Positions 9,929-21,520 are shown, counted from the stretch's first letter. The stretch is 64,000 nt of DNA from Morchella semilibera (GCA_009192285.1 WBVU01000005.1:1372768-1436767), one strand, 5' to 3'. Numbers and translations: made by a program. Notes: a model not told the origin generated them from the letters alone.

Positions 9929-12900
9929 TAGGGCCTAAGGCAAGCAACTGACCAACGGTTTCAAAATCATATGACGGGCCCACTTTGGCAGCGCTTCCAC
10001 GTAGCACTCGGAAAATATCCATATGTCCCGCATCTCTCGCGGCGATCAAGGCGGTGCGGCCGTTGAGGTCGCGTATGTCCAGAGAGGCTCGAGATTTAAT
10101 TAGCTCCCGGACGGTTTCCATGTGTCCCTCGCTTGCCGCGGCGATCAAGGGGGTGCGGCCAATAAGATCGCTCCCGTCCACATCGGCACCCTCTTCAATT
10201 AGCTCCTGGACAGTTTCCGTGTGTCCCGCGCTTGCTGCAGCGAATAAGGCGGTGCGGCTCCCACGGCCGCGTTCGTGTACACTGGCACCCTTCCGAAGTA
10301 GGCTCCTAACAACCCTGATATGCCCCGCCCCAGCCGCGGCGACCAAGGGGGTGAGGCCACAACCCCCCCCCCCGCTCACCTTGGCACCCTCATCAAGTAG
10401 CATCTCAACAGTTTCGATTTGACCCGCGCCTGCTGCGGCGGTCAGTGCGGTGCGGTTCTCGCGATCGCGCTCGTCTACACTGGCACCCTTTCGAAGTAGG
10501 CTCCTAATAACCCGGATATGCCCCGCGCCAGCCGCGGCGATCAAGGGGGTGGGGCCCACCTTAGCACCCTCATCAAGTAGCATCCCAACAATTTCGATAT
10601 GACCCGCGCCTGCTGCGGAGGTCAATGCGGTGCGGCCATCATAACCCACATAGCTTATATCGGCACGATTTTTAAGCAGTAGCAAAGCTGTTTCTGTGTT
10701 CCCCCCTTCTGCTGCGGCAATCAGGGGGTTTCGGTGGCTGTTTGGGGTTCGGGTAGCCTTGGCATTTGAACCGACTGTATTCTGTCCTTTGTCTGCGTCT
10801 AATTGCATATCGTTCCCATTCACATCAACTCCACTCTCCAGTAACATAGAAACAATATCGGTATGCCCCTCTTGGGCTGCGGCGTACAAAGGCGACTCGT
10901 GCGAAAGGGCGCTTTGGTCCGCCACGTAGGCTCCATGCCCAAGAATTTTCGAAAAGATCAAAGTATGGCCTTTCCTCGCCGCCAGTACCAACGCCGAACA
11001 AAGAGTGCTGTTACTGATCTTCATCATACCTGAAGTGTCTGCCGCCAGTAATGCCGTGACCACCTCTATACGGCCATCAACCACTGCTGACTCTAAAGTG
11101 TGGCCATTGATATAGATTTCTATAGCTTGATCTAGAAGCTCTACGATGCAACCATGGCCACCTTCGATTGCAAGCCGATAGGCCTCGGTGTCTCTCTCAG
11201 CATCCGGTCCAAGAAAAGATCGTATATTCTGTAGCACAATAGGCCACCCCGACCTCGCTGCCTGATAGAATATGTCTTGAAGGCCAAAGCCTATAACATC
11301 AACTGGGAGGTCGAATATCGCACGGAATTTAGATTGATTACATTCATTATCCACCTGGCTAGTCCTAGATAGTACTACAAAGGGCAGATTGTCGCTGGCC
11401 ATAAGGGTATTTAAGAGATTCCGTAAATCTCTTGAGATGGGATTTGACGCCTCCCGTACGTGTTGGTCCCAATATTGAAACATATAATATCCTTTAGCAG
11501 TGGACTGCCACTTTCCGTCCGTTGTGGGATTAAGCGTGGAATTGAACTCCCTACACAGCATGTATTGTATCGATAACTTGGCGACCAATTCATTTTGTCC
11601 TCTGATGGCAACTCGATCAAATCCCAAGAGGAATTCTAGCGCGCTGGGGTGAATGAGCCGTACGGAGTCATTATCGACTGTGAGGAACCCACAACAGGCT
11701 TTTACAATGTCATCCAAATGCTCCTGGGATTCGAGCTGGGTAGCACTGTAGCCTCCCGATCTAATGGCTACGCCGATTACTAATTCCTCTGGTCGCAAAG
11801 GTCGTTTTGCAGTTGATACCCAAAGTAGTGCTCTGTGAGCTACAGCTGTCTTATCTGAATCTTGTTCATCGATTTTCCGGAACATCCACCGATACAATTC
11901 TTCGAGATCTAACCGCACAACCTGTTTAAAAGATCCGTCTGAGATCTTATATAATATATAGTCGAGCTGAAGCTTTAACCATAAGAAACTTCGGTAACTA
12001 TGGGTCACTACTTGCTTATAGCACCAATATGGAGTGGTCTGAAATACCTTGGGCGCTGCAGAAACATTTCAAGCACAGCACTACTGAGACTGGGGTGAGA
12101 CAGCCCGGCGTGTTCCGAGTGACATGATCCAAGTCTCTGAAGGATGTAGTCGGTGATCTCACCTTCCGGATGTGTTATCTTGAGTGTCGATAGATTCTTT
12201 GCTCTGGAGACTAAGAACTCTTTGATATACGGTTCTTCAGAGCTAGTGAGCAGTACTCGCACCTGACAAGTTGGTACCCTTGCCTCTTGAATCTGTATCA
12301 AGTATTCCAGGAGCGCCTCCGTCGTACCCCTATTACACTCGTCCAACCCGTCGAACACAAGGATTGCATTGCTACTGCGGGCCCCCAAAGCCGATTCCAA
12401 ACGCATCTTCTGTGAGGAGATACTTAGAGATAAGTATCTGTCCTTGTGTGGATTTCGAGCTCCCGAAAGTACGAGGCCAGTCTCAAGCTGCTCTGCAATC
12501 ATGAATAGGATTGTAGCAAGGTTTTGAGTATATTCTTGTTGACGGTCAAGGAAGATAAAGGCAAGTCTAGAACTTATCCTTTGGAAAGCTTGGCCACACA
12601 TCTTCTCTATGAATAGCGACCTGGTGGTATGGTCAGCTGCCGGAAATGTAGTACCGTTTGGGATATACTAACGTAAGAAAGGTCTTTCCAACACCGGCTA
12701 CGAATATTAGTATATAGGTCGTTTAAGGGATGAATTGCGAACAGGATACCTACATGGTCCATAGCACCAAAGGAGTTCGCCCGAAAACCGCCTCAAAAGG
12801 GATAGTACTTCTGGTGATTTCATAAACCAAAGTCCAGTAGACCGGTGCCTTTTATAATATATTCTCCTCTGATCATTCCAAAGAGTAGTTCCTGGCGGGA

Positions 12901-13671
12901 GCCAATAGAAAAATCTCTGATTTTCCCCTGGAGAGTCGTTAGAATCATCGGTCAACCTAACTTATACAGTTCTTTGCACCCCCGCAAGTGGAGTGGATAT
13001 ATGTAAATGTACTTTTACCATTAAACTTTTCACAGTGTTCCTCTGTATCCCGATCAGCCGCTCCGCTCTCTTCCGAAGTTGTTCCGGGATGTCCTTGATC
13101 ATCATTTCGGTGAGATATAGTAGGATCTGGCCCTACTTGTACTCTCTGCTCCCCAACCAAAGACGATGATAGCTCAAACAGGGTATCTAGAGTATCACTG
13201 AGGTCTTCGATCCAGTCCTGCTCTCCTATTTCGAGATTGGAGAAGTGGCCAGCAGCTTGGGGATAGTGCTCAACGACCTTCTCAAGTGCGTCTACCAGTA
13301 GGTTACGCGTTTCTTCATCGCCATCTGTTACTATTAGCGACTTTCAAGTCTCAGTGAGTGGGGGCATTACGTGCTCCATAGCCTACCACTATACATACGC
13401 CTAATGACGCGATCAGAAGTGTTGTAGGTTCTTCCAAGTCTGCTGAACGGTGGAGGACTTTGTCAAGGGTATGATAGTCCTCTTCACCCGACTCGGTAGT
13501 TTGGGATCGGAATGCATGAGCCCAAAGTATGAGACGTCCGAGCTGATAGCGCAAGTCATGTTCTGTGCTATTATCCTGGGCTGGAGCTCGAGATTCTGAA
13601 CATTTTCTGAGGTATGCAATCGACGATTTGAGCACCGTGCTCGCAATATCGTTAGTTTGTGATAAATCCAT
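9921..13671 (-). CDS. NACHT-ankyrin NLR-like STAND protein (6 exons, 1151 aa)
   Basis: Exons run 13671-13371, 13324-13019, 12927-12754, 12697-12673, 12620-12048 and 11997-9921. Introns are 46, 91, 56, 52 and 50 nt with GT/AG ends, and the total is in frame. Residues 1-200 form a helical N-terminal domain of a kind that precedes NACHT in fungi. Walker A GPSGVGKT (about 259-266) is split between exons 3 and 4. Walker B ILVFDGLDEC lies near 355-364. The FLWLKLQLD winged-helix-like region follows. From about 730 to 1130 are roughly twelve ankyrin repeats, the last ones nearly identical. Such STAND proteins are nucleotide-dependent switches that oligomerise on ligand sensing by the repeats. It is head to head with the gene at 14204. 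An upstream ATG at 13854 would add 61 residues. The last residues and stop come from a MITE. Confidence 0.88.
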
Positions 13672-14203
13672 TCGCGTGTTGGTATGACTCAAGTTTGTCC
13701 TGTTGGTGTTTGCAATGTCGACTGGTAGTTTACTGAGGCTCCTGGACCCTGCGCCGAGCCAACAAACCCAGTCCCCAGCCTGTCGGCAACGAAGATACAA
13801 CTCTTCCGATTCTGACCCAATTATGAATCTCCAATAGATGGCATGAAACCTCAAGTGGTATATTTCAATTTACCTAAGCGCTGCCGAGGTGGTGATAGCA
13901 ATACAAGATACATGTAGTTACAAGCCAGGCACCCCGGAGATGATAGGTTGGCATGAGCCTCTTACCCCTCATTCATCCACCAATAGACTGCGTTTAGATA
14001 TTGCAACCGCTTCACAGACCTCACAGGCTCTCAAGGCTTTGGGACGGCTCTCTCAGGCTCGGTTGAGACGGACTTAATTGCTCTTTCATCTAATAATAAC
14101 GACCACCTGAGGTACTTTGGTCTTAACCTAGATTCCTGTCTAAATGACATTATATATAGCCTGGTTGCTAACTCGGAGTAGACTGATAATCCTAGTCATC
14201 ATC

Positions 14204-15875
14204 ATGGCTGAACTAGCGGTCGGGATAATCCCGCTGATTGGGATGGCGTTCAAGGGATATGGTCATTTACGGGACCTTAAGTCGGATTATCAGAATTTCG
14301 ACAAGGACCTAAAAAGGGTTGTTGACCGTATATATTATAGAGAAGTTATATTCCGACATTGTATGGCAGTGCTCTTCAGGACCGCCTCCATTCCGGACAG
14401 TTGTGATTGGGAGCTACCGATTTACGACATTATGTTGACCGAGACTCTGGGCGGAGGCGCATATCCTGTGAGGAAGGCAATCTTGGGAATCGTGAAGAAT
14501 TTTGAAGAGGTGAAGGCGCTTCTTCCACTCGCCACTGCATGCAGCGATAGCTTTGTAGTACGGCGCCCTCAAAGCACTGAGGTTATTCAAGCGGTGAGTA
14601 ACACCAGCAGAGATGACAGAGAAACCGCCACTAATATTTATATAGTCAGTGCTTGGGAGGCTTTGGAGACATGAATGGCTTAAACCAGCGCCCCGGGAAA
14701 CACTTCCCCGGGGGAATAGTGAACGGAGGCTAAGGCGACTTACAAGAAAGGAGCTCACACGCCTTAAGGAGCTATCCGAGGAGCTTCATGAGGATGTAGG
14801 TACACTTCAAAGTCTACTCGCATCCATTGAGATGTCACCAAACCCTCCCGGGCCAACCCAACAAGGATCCAACAGTCCCCCAATAGCTAAAAGCTCCGGT
14901 CCGGATATTACCGATCTTTTGTCTGTACAGGCAAAGTCTCTGGCATTGCATAACCTTGTATTTAAGGTTCTCATGTGTGGCTGTCATGCAATCCACTTGA
15001 TGCTTGATGGTAGATACGAGGCTACCAAGAATTCATCAAACGGGAAATCACTAGCCGAACCTTACCCTCAGTTCGTTTTCCAGCTCAATCTCGGGCCGGA
15101 GCTGCCGATTAGTATATCCTTTGTGTCGACGCAGTCTGACACTAGTAATATAGCTTCGATTGCTCATTGCGCAGATCGTGAGATATGTAAAGAGGTAGCA
15201 TCGATGGGTATGGAGGATGTAAAACTTATTTCCCCAACAGCTGGGGCCAATTGCGATGGATTCCTTCTGCGTCGCACTTCGTGCCCACAACTAGCGTGCC
15301 CTCCAAGCTCGGTCAACACCCATCGGAACGTATCAAAAGATCGCTCAACGAACTTTTTTACGATCCAACAGCTGATCCAATGCAAGAGTATCGATTTAGC
15401 TACGCCGGACCAACTTCGACTAGCAGGAAGGTTATCATGCACCCTTATATCTTTATATTCTTCGCCATGGATCAAAGGTTGGAATGTTAAGAGTATTGGC
15501 TTCTTTGAAACGTTAGAAGGTCCCATCGCAAAGTTTGGCCATTGGACACCATACCTTCTCCTCAGCCCAGAATCCCAGAAAAGACCCCCTACGGACAATC
15601 CGGGCTATATAGATGAGGATCTATATTCGTTTGGGTTAATCCTACTCCAGATCGGAAGTTGGAAGATACTCCAGAGCTCGGATCGAGAACTGCCGATGAT
15701 ACACCACTATCTACACTGCGCTGCAAACAAGCTAGGGCCTTATTACGAGGGTCTTGTCCGCGAGTGCCTTGGTATCGGGAGTGGGGGGGCCATCAATCTC
15801 CGGGAATCCAGTAGGCTGAAAGACTTTCTGTCTCGTGTTTCGAAGCTTGAAGAGATCGCACAAAACTTTGGCTGA
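14204..15875 (+). CDS. HeLo-like/DUF7580-like protein, 2 exons, 539 aa
   Basis: Exon 1 is 14204-14593 and exon 2 is 14646-15875. The 52-nt intron has GTGAGT, a CACTAAT branch site and ATATAG, and joins the two frames in phase 0. The start MAELAVGIIPLIGMAFKGYG is chosen because fungal DUF7580/HeLo-like proteins begin with such a hydrophobic helix; an upstream in-frame start at 14144 adds 20 hydrophobic residues. Residues 1-60 are the helix and charged segment, 170-210 are coiled and Leu-rich, and the rest resembles the DUF7580 C-terminal kinase-like fold, including DEDLYSFGLILLQIGSW. No HRD or DFG motif is visible, so catalysis is unlikely. Proteins of this type occur with fungal NLRs as putative death effectors; that role is inferred. 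A TATATA sits about 50 bases upstream. Confidence 0.82.
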
Positions 15876-16035
15876 GTGCGTGACCTATGTAAATATTGCT
15901 ATTTTATTTTAAACTTATATGTAGCGGCAAAATACGATGCCTTCCGAAGTCTATCTAGTCCCATATCGTGTATTTAGGCATTAACTACTATTAGCACCAT
16001 CCCCGGGCAGCCTGCAGTGATCGCAACATGGCGAA

Positions 16036-16070
16036 AACTTATTCTCGCGGCAAGGCAGCGAGAATGAGTT
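16036..16070. repeat. Short palindrome related to the element at 33796
   Basis: AACTTATTCTCGC and GCGAGAATGAGTT form inverted arms around a 9-base loop. The arm matches the terminal repeat (TTATTCTCGCGGCAAGT) of the 92-bp element at 33796-33887, and a single arm recurs near 44697-44711. Confidence 0.6.
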
Positions 16071-16199
16071 ATTAGATCTACCCATTGAACAGGTTGCCAT
16101 CAATACATTGTCTCATCCTTTTAGAAATAGCTTCATTCAACACATTTGTGACCTCTACAAGTATTGCGCTTCCACCCAGGCTCACTTAGTTAATTGTAT

Positions 16200-16440
16200 T
16201 GCATTGGGAAAAGATTTGCGCAACGCTATTTTGGCCCCTTAAAATATTCCAAACCTTCTCAACAGGGTTGAAGTCTGGCAAGACACTAAATATTAGCTTT
16301 AAATTATTGATAAGGAATGAGACCACTTACATGGAGGCCATTTTACTTTGTTTACACCACTTTTTGTATGATAAGAGTTGAGGCAATTTGCTTGGTGGAG
16401 ACTGGCTCCATCTTCCATGAGAGCAACATAAGGAACCGGG
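16200..16440 (-). pseudogene. Tc1/mariner transposase relic, catalytic part
   Basis: On the minus strand, 16440 to about 16320 reads PVPYVALMEDGASLHQA and then VKWPP, matching the second-aspartate block (MEDxAxxH) and WPP of Tc1/mariner transposases. After a break, 16275-16212 reads LPDFNPVEKVWNIL, the third-acid block (SPDLNPIExVW). About 50 bases between them break the frame; they contain GT and AG and could be an intron, but no in-frame join keeps the aspartate. The N-terminal helix-turn-helix part is absent. Decayed and not functional. Confidence 0.75.
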
Positions 16441-16489
16441 TTCACTTCTGTTACGGAGTAACTAAGACTATGCGAAGCAAGAGACGATC

Positions 16490-16745
16490 GAAGAGGACGA
16501 CGCAGGGGAGATCGGAATCAATTGGGGTCGTTATACAGAAGAAATTATTAAACTTTTGCTTTATGCATTTTATATGAAGATGAAGGGGTCAGAAGAGATA
16601 GGAGAGCGTGAAAAGGGAGTATTAATGAAGGACGGGGTTAAAAAAAGAAAAAGCCGGAAATGTGATATTGGATAGCTTCACCTAACTTCAATCCTATCGG
16701 GATTGTTTGGGATATGATAAGCTACAAAACAAGCTTGGATTGAAG
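16490..16745 (+). pseudogene. Second Tc1/mariner transposase relic, opposite strand
   Basis: On the plus strand around 16490-16650 one frame reads NWGRYTEEIIKLLLYAFYMK and then KGVLMKDG, like the block leading to the second aspartate. At 16672-16720 another frame reads IASPNFNPIGIVWDMIS, clearly the SPDLNPIExVWDxI block with some key residues changed. The frame is broken between them. Its upstream end abuts the upstream end of the minus-strand relic at 16440, so two truncated transposases lie head to head. The wording differs enough to be two subfamilies. Confidence 0.6.
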
Positions 16746-18432
16746 AATTTGAATGGACCCGATTCCTGTAGAAACAACCAATCATCTTATTGAGGGAGTA
16801 AATGGCAGATTAAGAGAGTGTGAGAAGCAGAAAGAGAAAAACCTCCTTCCTGGTTAAAACAACTGTATTTATTCTATTTTATTTATCTCACTCATTCCTT
16901 GTTGCTTTGGTGGGTCGCGATGGTTACGTTGCTGCAATCCACACGGTTCTCCGACCACTTAATTAAGCGCGAGTAGAGGAGCTTAGAGGAGCCGAATATG
17001 ACCTGTCACTCTCCGGAAGCGCAAAACGCACCCAGACGAGGATTTCGGTGTGCTGTGTCTGGGAGAGGGTGTCTCGTCTTGGGCAGACCTAGCTCCGGCT
17101 GATGTAATCTGTTCAACTTGCTGAGTTTGCAAGCCTAAGTATGTAGGCATGGGTTTCTGAATACTCGTGGCTTTGCTCTCTCTCCAGTTTGTTGACATTT
17201 GTACCTTGTAGGGTGGTTTCTGCTTGGTGTCTCTCATGGCAAAGCTTAAGAGATATCGGAATGGAATTCTCTAATTGGAGGAAAACTCGAAAAAGAGGTA
17301 TTTCCTGGTATTGAGAGAGGTGCGTTCGTGTTTCAGGTTTGTCAGCACACGTGTTTCAGGATCCAGCACATAGGTGGGAACCTCAGAATAGTCAAGTCAT
17401 CTATGCGGTCTGACACCAATTTCTAAAAATGCCACGCCGCTTCGCAAAGCAAAAGCTGCCTTTGAAAACACATATCAGGTGCGAATGACGACCTATCCAC
17501 TGAGAGTATTTGACCGTCGCTGAAGCTTTAGAATTGCATGTACTTGCTTCATGGTCAGGCACCCTAAGAGATATTGAATGGGAAGAGGGGAAAGCAGGAA
17601 TGTCGAATTGACCGGCAGATATTGAGTCCGGCAGAGGAAAATGCGATTAATGGATGGATTCTAAAGCTTGATAGCTGGGATTTCCTCTGAAACATCAATA
17701 TGTAAAAGATATGGCAGTTGGTTTTATTCCGAGCCACGGAATCCAGAGTCCGTTCATTACGAAAAACTGGCCTAGATTTCTGCTACGGCATTGAGACTTA
17801 AGTTTAAAATCCTGACCCAGCCCGAGTGGGATTTCATGATTCATCATCCAAATGCGGAGATGGACTACATGACCTTAAATGGCGGGAATCACTTGCAGCT
17901 TTATCATCTTATGGGGATGGGGATTGTAAAATCCATCATGAGTTCAATCTCGTATCTCAACAATCCTGGGCGGCTACCAATACGGATAACCACATGTCAC
18001 TCTGGGCCCCCGCATCCCAGATCTCCTGTTCCGGTGAGCCCTACACTCAACCATCCCCCTTTGGCCGCCTGCTGGCTTGCGTTACTTCCTGATTGAGAGC
18101 AGCCCTAAACTGTTCTACGACTTATTTAGTGTTGGATTTTGAGTGATAGAGACTACCTAATCGGGTATAGCCGGCGAAAGCTAGTACCGGGTGCCCCGCG
18201 CGTCCCTTGAGTACTACGTCAGCTACCGTGTCTAGGCCGCGGGTGGTCTATAGAGTACGTACCTTGAATTAGCGATTTACTTTCGTGATTCACCTCCGCT
18301 TCCCTTTTGTTGGTGCCCACCGTCGTAAGAGGTGGGGTTTGGTCCGTCAAGACTAATGCGATCGCTTGTAATTGCAGTACTTCATTTCTTTAAGCGGGAG
18401 TACAGTTATATTATAAGATTTAACACTCAATT

Positions 18433-18509
18433 ACCAGTTAAAAGACGCCGCCATAACCGTGAGGCTACATGCGAGTATGAATTAAACAAAAAAAAACCAG
18501 TTAAAAGAC
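18433..18509 (+). mobile_element. 49-bp A-tailed retroposed insert with 14-bp target-site duplication
   Basis: ACCAGTTAAAAGAC at 18433-18446 is repeated at 18496-18509. The 49-base insert between them ends GAATTAAAC and a run of A, nearly the same 3' tail as the insert at 4064-4090 (AAATCAAAC plus A run). This suggests both are severely 5'-truncated copies of one retroposon. Confidence 0.75.
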
Positions 18510-18703
18510 AGCCCATAGCCATACCAACAAACACGACGGTTGGCCGCATCTTAGACTCCCAAACCGGTTCTACTTATGAACTTATTACTAATACGTGTTT
18601 AATTCACTAATGGTTGACCACTGAGTACCAAAGAATATTCTAGCACGTCCACTAAGCCCACGGAAGGCTATCCAATTCAGCACAGTGATAGTATGAACGA
18701 CAT

Positions 18704-18715
18704 AGGGTTAGGGTT
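18704..18715 (+). repeat. Telomere-like motif (2 units of TTAGGG)
   Basis: AGGGTTAGGGTT followed by TAAATC; isolated in an intergenic stretch. Confidence 0.9.
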
Positions 18716-19602
18716 TAAATCATAGACCCGAACCAGGTACTTAATGGTGACAGAATATATTGGTGAAAGGCAGCGAAACATAGACGTTCGGGAGATTCTC
18801 CCCAGCATGTCTTGGCCATTTGAGGGTTTTTTGTGAGATTCCCGATCAAGATGTCTTTCGTCTGGTGTCAATCGGCTAGATATGTGCCATCGGACAGCTG
18901 ATTTTTAGGACGCTGGCCAAGAACATCAACCTCCTTGAAGATAGTCCATTCCTTTAGTAACCACTGGCTCGCTATCCCCGCGAGCGAGTGATCGAAAATA
19001 TCGGCGAAGTGTATAATGCTCTTGCTTTTTTATCAAAATCATGTGTTGGCAATAACCAATAAGGGAATTTCCCTCAACTAGCCTTTGCCGCTCATTATTA
19101 AACTTCTCGATCCGTGTCGAGGTCGCTCAGGAATTCGGCGTACTCTGCCAATCATAAACCTGGCTAATCAATCGATGAATCACTTGATCGTATGTGCATC
19201 ACAGATTCTCACTCGCTTCTTTCCACAGCGGCCTTCCTAAACCGTGCATAACGGAGCATTGGACCATACGTCTTACACAGTATTCGAGCGTCCCAAAGAA
19301 ATCTTGCTAGGATCGCAATTCACAATTAGGACGCAAACTTCAAACGGCGCGGTTTACATAGAATGGGGGGTGTTGACCGTAAAAGTTCTTCAGCTATAAG
19401 AGGGGCAAGGATTTCCGCCAGAGTTGAAAGGAAAGCACGAAAGACCAAATAATTGACTACTCATCTGAACTCAATTGACTTTGCTACAAGTAAGTAAGTA
19501 CCCATCCATCAGAGTCCACAAGTAAAGTACTGTCGCCGATACCCCAACAATTATCACCACACGCTCTTTCCTCGAACCAAAGTTAACCCTCTGGATTACC
19601 AG

Positions 19603-19917
19603 ATGGCCACCGAAATCTCTGCCACTGAGTTCAGGACCCAGTCTGTTGCAACAATCGAGGCAACCATTAAGCAGATCCTCGACCGCCACAAAGACTACTG
19701 GGACCAGCTCGACAGGCTCAACGCCAGGTCCAGCGACCAGAGTGTGGAGCTCACAAGCACTGAGGACAGAAATATTGACCTTAAGCGGAGTACCATCTTC
19801 AAGGAGATGTTGGAAAACAAGGCCCTTCTGGCCGACTACGATGCGCGCTTGGTGAAGGCCAGAAAGGAGCTCGAGAAGGATACCGGGAAGGTTAAGGATA
19901 CCAGCGGGAAAAAGTAG
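19603..19917 (+). CDS. Small charged helical protein (104 aa), unknown function
   Basis: A single-exon frame with a good start context (CAGATGGCC) and clear C- or G-ending codon preference. The 104 residues are highly charged, with heptad-like Leu/Ile spacing from about residue 15 to 95 (IEATIKQILDRHKDYWDQLD and the stretch ending in ARLVKARKELEK). This suggests one long helix or coiled coil with a Lys-rich tail. There is no signal peptide, membrane segment or cysteine. Its codon use is more coding-like than the surrounding frames. I do not recognise the family. Confidence 0.65.
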   Translation: MATEISATEFRTQSVATIEATIKQILDRHKDYWDQLDRLNARSSDQSVELTSTEDRNIDLKRSTIFKEMLENKALLADYDARLVKARKELEKDTGKVKDTSGKK

Positions 19918-20977
19918 GATGGGTCTGTTATGAGTCTCTGCCGGTACTGTTGCTGGTATGACCCCACCTGCTCCCTGTGCCCATTTCTGGATAGCTCGCA
20001 CGAGCGAACATAGTGAATAGTTCTGTGGGCGGGAAGGAGACTAACTTCAACTTATGGGGCTAGGTCCTCTCATAGTAGGATGCATATACACCAGTCCGCA
20101 TTCTTATCTTTTTTTTTGTTACATCATTAATTGTATCTAGCCCTTAGGCTATGGCAGTTCGCATGCTTATCTGGTGCATAGTAATAATTGTGTGTAGATG
20201 ATGGTTTTCTTAGTAGTAGAGTAAGGGAGTGAGGTGGGGGTCTACTTTTACTCTAGGTAGTTACCTAGTGTTGTGGCATTCCGAATGATTTGTTAGCTAC
20301 GGTTAGTTGGGGTAGTTTGCGGCCGAGTCCTTGACCTAAAAACAACGTTCTTGCGGGACCGTATCGAAAGGATACGGGGGGCTGGATATTAGTCCGAGCA
20401 TATATCACCCGATGGCGTAGCTACGAAGAGTTGAGATAGGTTATTATCTCAACTAAGCTTTGATTTTCTTCTATCCATCATTCTTTTTTCTTTTTTTTCT
20501 TTGATCTATGGGTGTGGCTTTGATTTTTACGTCCAACCATTTGTGAATTGATGCACACCAAAAATCAACAGATGGGGCAGTAGATTCGTTATAGGATCTA
20601 TTTCACCATAGCAAAATTATCCATTTCTTTCCTTCTCTTGCTAGAATATATATGCAGATTTATAGCGATATCTTTCACTTATTTGCCACCTAGACGCCAT
20701 CCCTTAGCTGGGAGTAGTATGGATATAGAACGAATTACACTAGTCAGGAACCGACTGTATGGTATGGCTAGTGCGTACCATGCGGGAATCGAGTTCTGCC
20801 TGGCAGTACATCTATCATACCTAGGGGCGTCTGTGGATATGCTAAAGGAACCTTTGACATACCTTTTGAGCATGAAACAAGCGAACCCCGGCGCCTGGTT
20901 ACTAGAAGAGAACAGCTTTTGCATAGCTTGCACCCCTTGATTATCAACGCTCGTCTCGCGGATCATAAAGCTCGCAA

Positions 20978-21190
20978 CATTTGTTGGTGATGGGGGTACA
21001 GATCATATCCGAACACTCCCACTTACATCAGAATGACTACCAATCTATATTCTGGGTAAACGCTGCTATTGCACATGGCACTAGCTATACTGAGATTATA
21101 TGCACAAGTATTGCTCAGCAGCTAGTACCAGAAGACACTGGAATAACACACATATTACCGAAATATCGACTAATGTCAAACACATCCTGA
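20978..21190 (+). pseudogene. Relic of an NB-ARC/STAND ATPase
   Basis: Within an open frame is NDYQSIFWVNAA followed about 25 residues later by IAQQL. This is the YxSIFWVNA...IAxxL segment that follows the P-loop in fungal NB-ARC proteins with TPR repeats. No Walker A precedes it in any frame, and a stop follows at 21188-21190. I read it as a fragment of a dead paralogue. The frame just upstream (20638-20940) may be part of the same ruin but has no recognisable motif. Confidence 0.5.
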
Positions 21191-21520
21191 CGGAATGCCC
21201 ACAGATGGGAGGCCAGAGCGAAACACAAAGAGTAGGATAATATTAAGAGACTACTATAGACGCAAGAAGGAACCGGAGCGGTACTACAAATCTAGAAGGC
21301 GCACACGAGTAAATGGCGGGAGAGACGAGAAAGAGGGAGAAAGAGGGAGAAAAGGAGGGCGAGAGAGAAATGCGATATGTAGAAGGAGAGTAAATAGAAT
21401 GCGTAAAAGTCAAATTGTCTCAATGTGTTTTGGTTTAATAATTTCCCATGTTTTTTTCTTGGTAAAAAGGGTAGGAAAGATTACTCTGCCTCCTGATGCA
21501 GTTGTCATAGAGGGGTGAGC

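Larger units (their letters stand above)
16746..19602. other. Intergenic; no gene recognised
   Basis: Frames at 16983-17237 (minus) and 17791-18096 (plus) are unremarkable. The stretch holds a retroposed scrap (18433-18509) and a telomere-like motif (18704-18715). CTATAAG near 19394 may belong to the gene at 19603. Confidence 0.45.

Noticed and set aside
9985-10422. 145-codon plus-strand frame opposite the ankyrin repeats
   Set aside because: Antisense shadow of the NLR repeats; its periodicity comes from the ankyrin coding strand.
13371-13671. HET-s-like amyloid signalling motif in the N terminus of the NLR
   Set aside because: The Asn/Thr-rich stretch just before the chosen start looked suggestive, but no paired motif is found in the neighbouring effector-like proteins.
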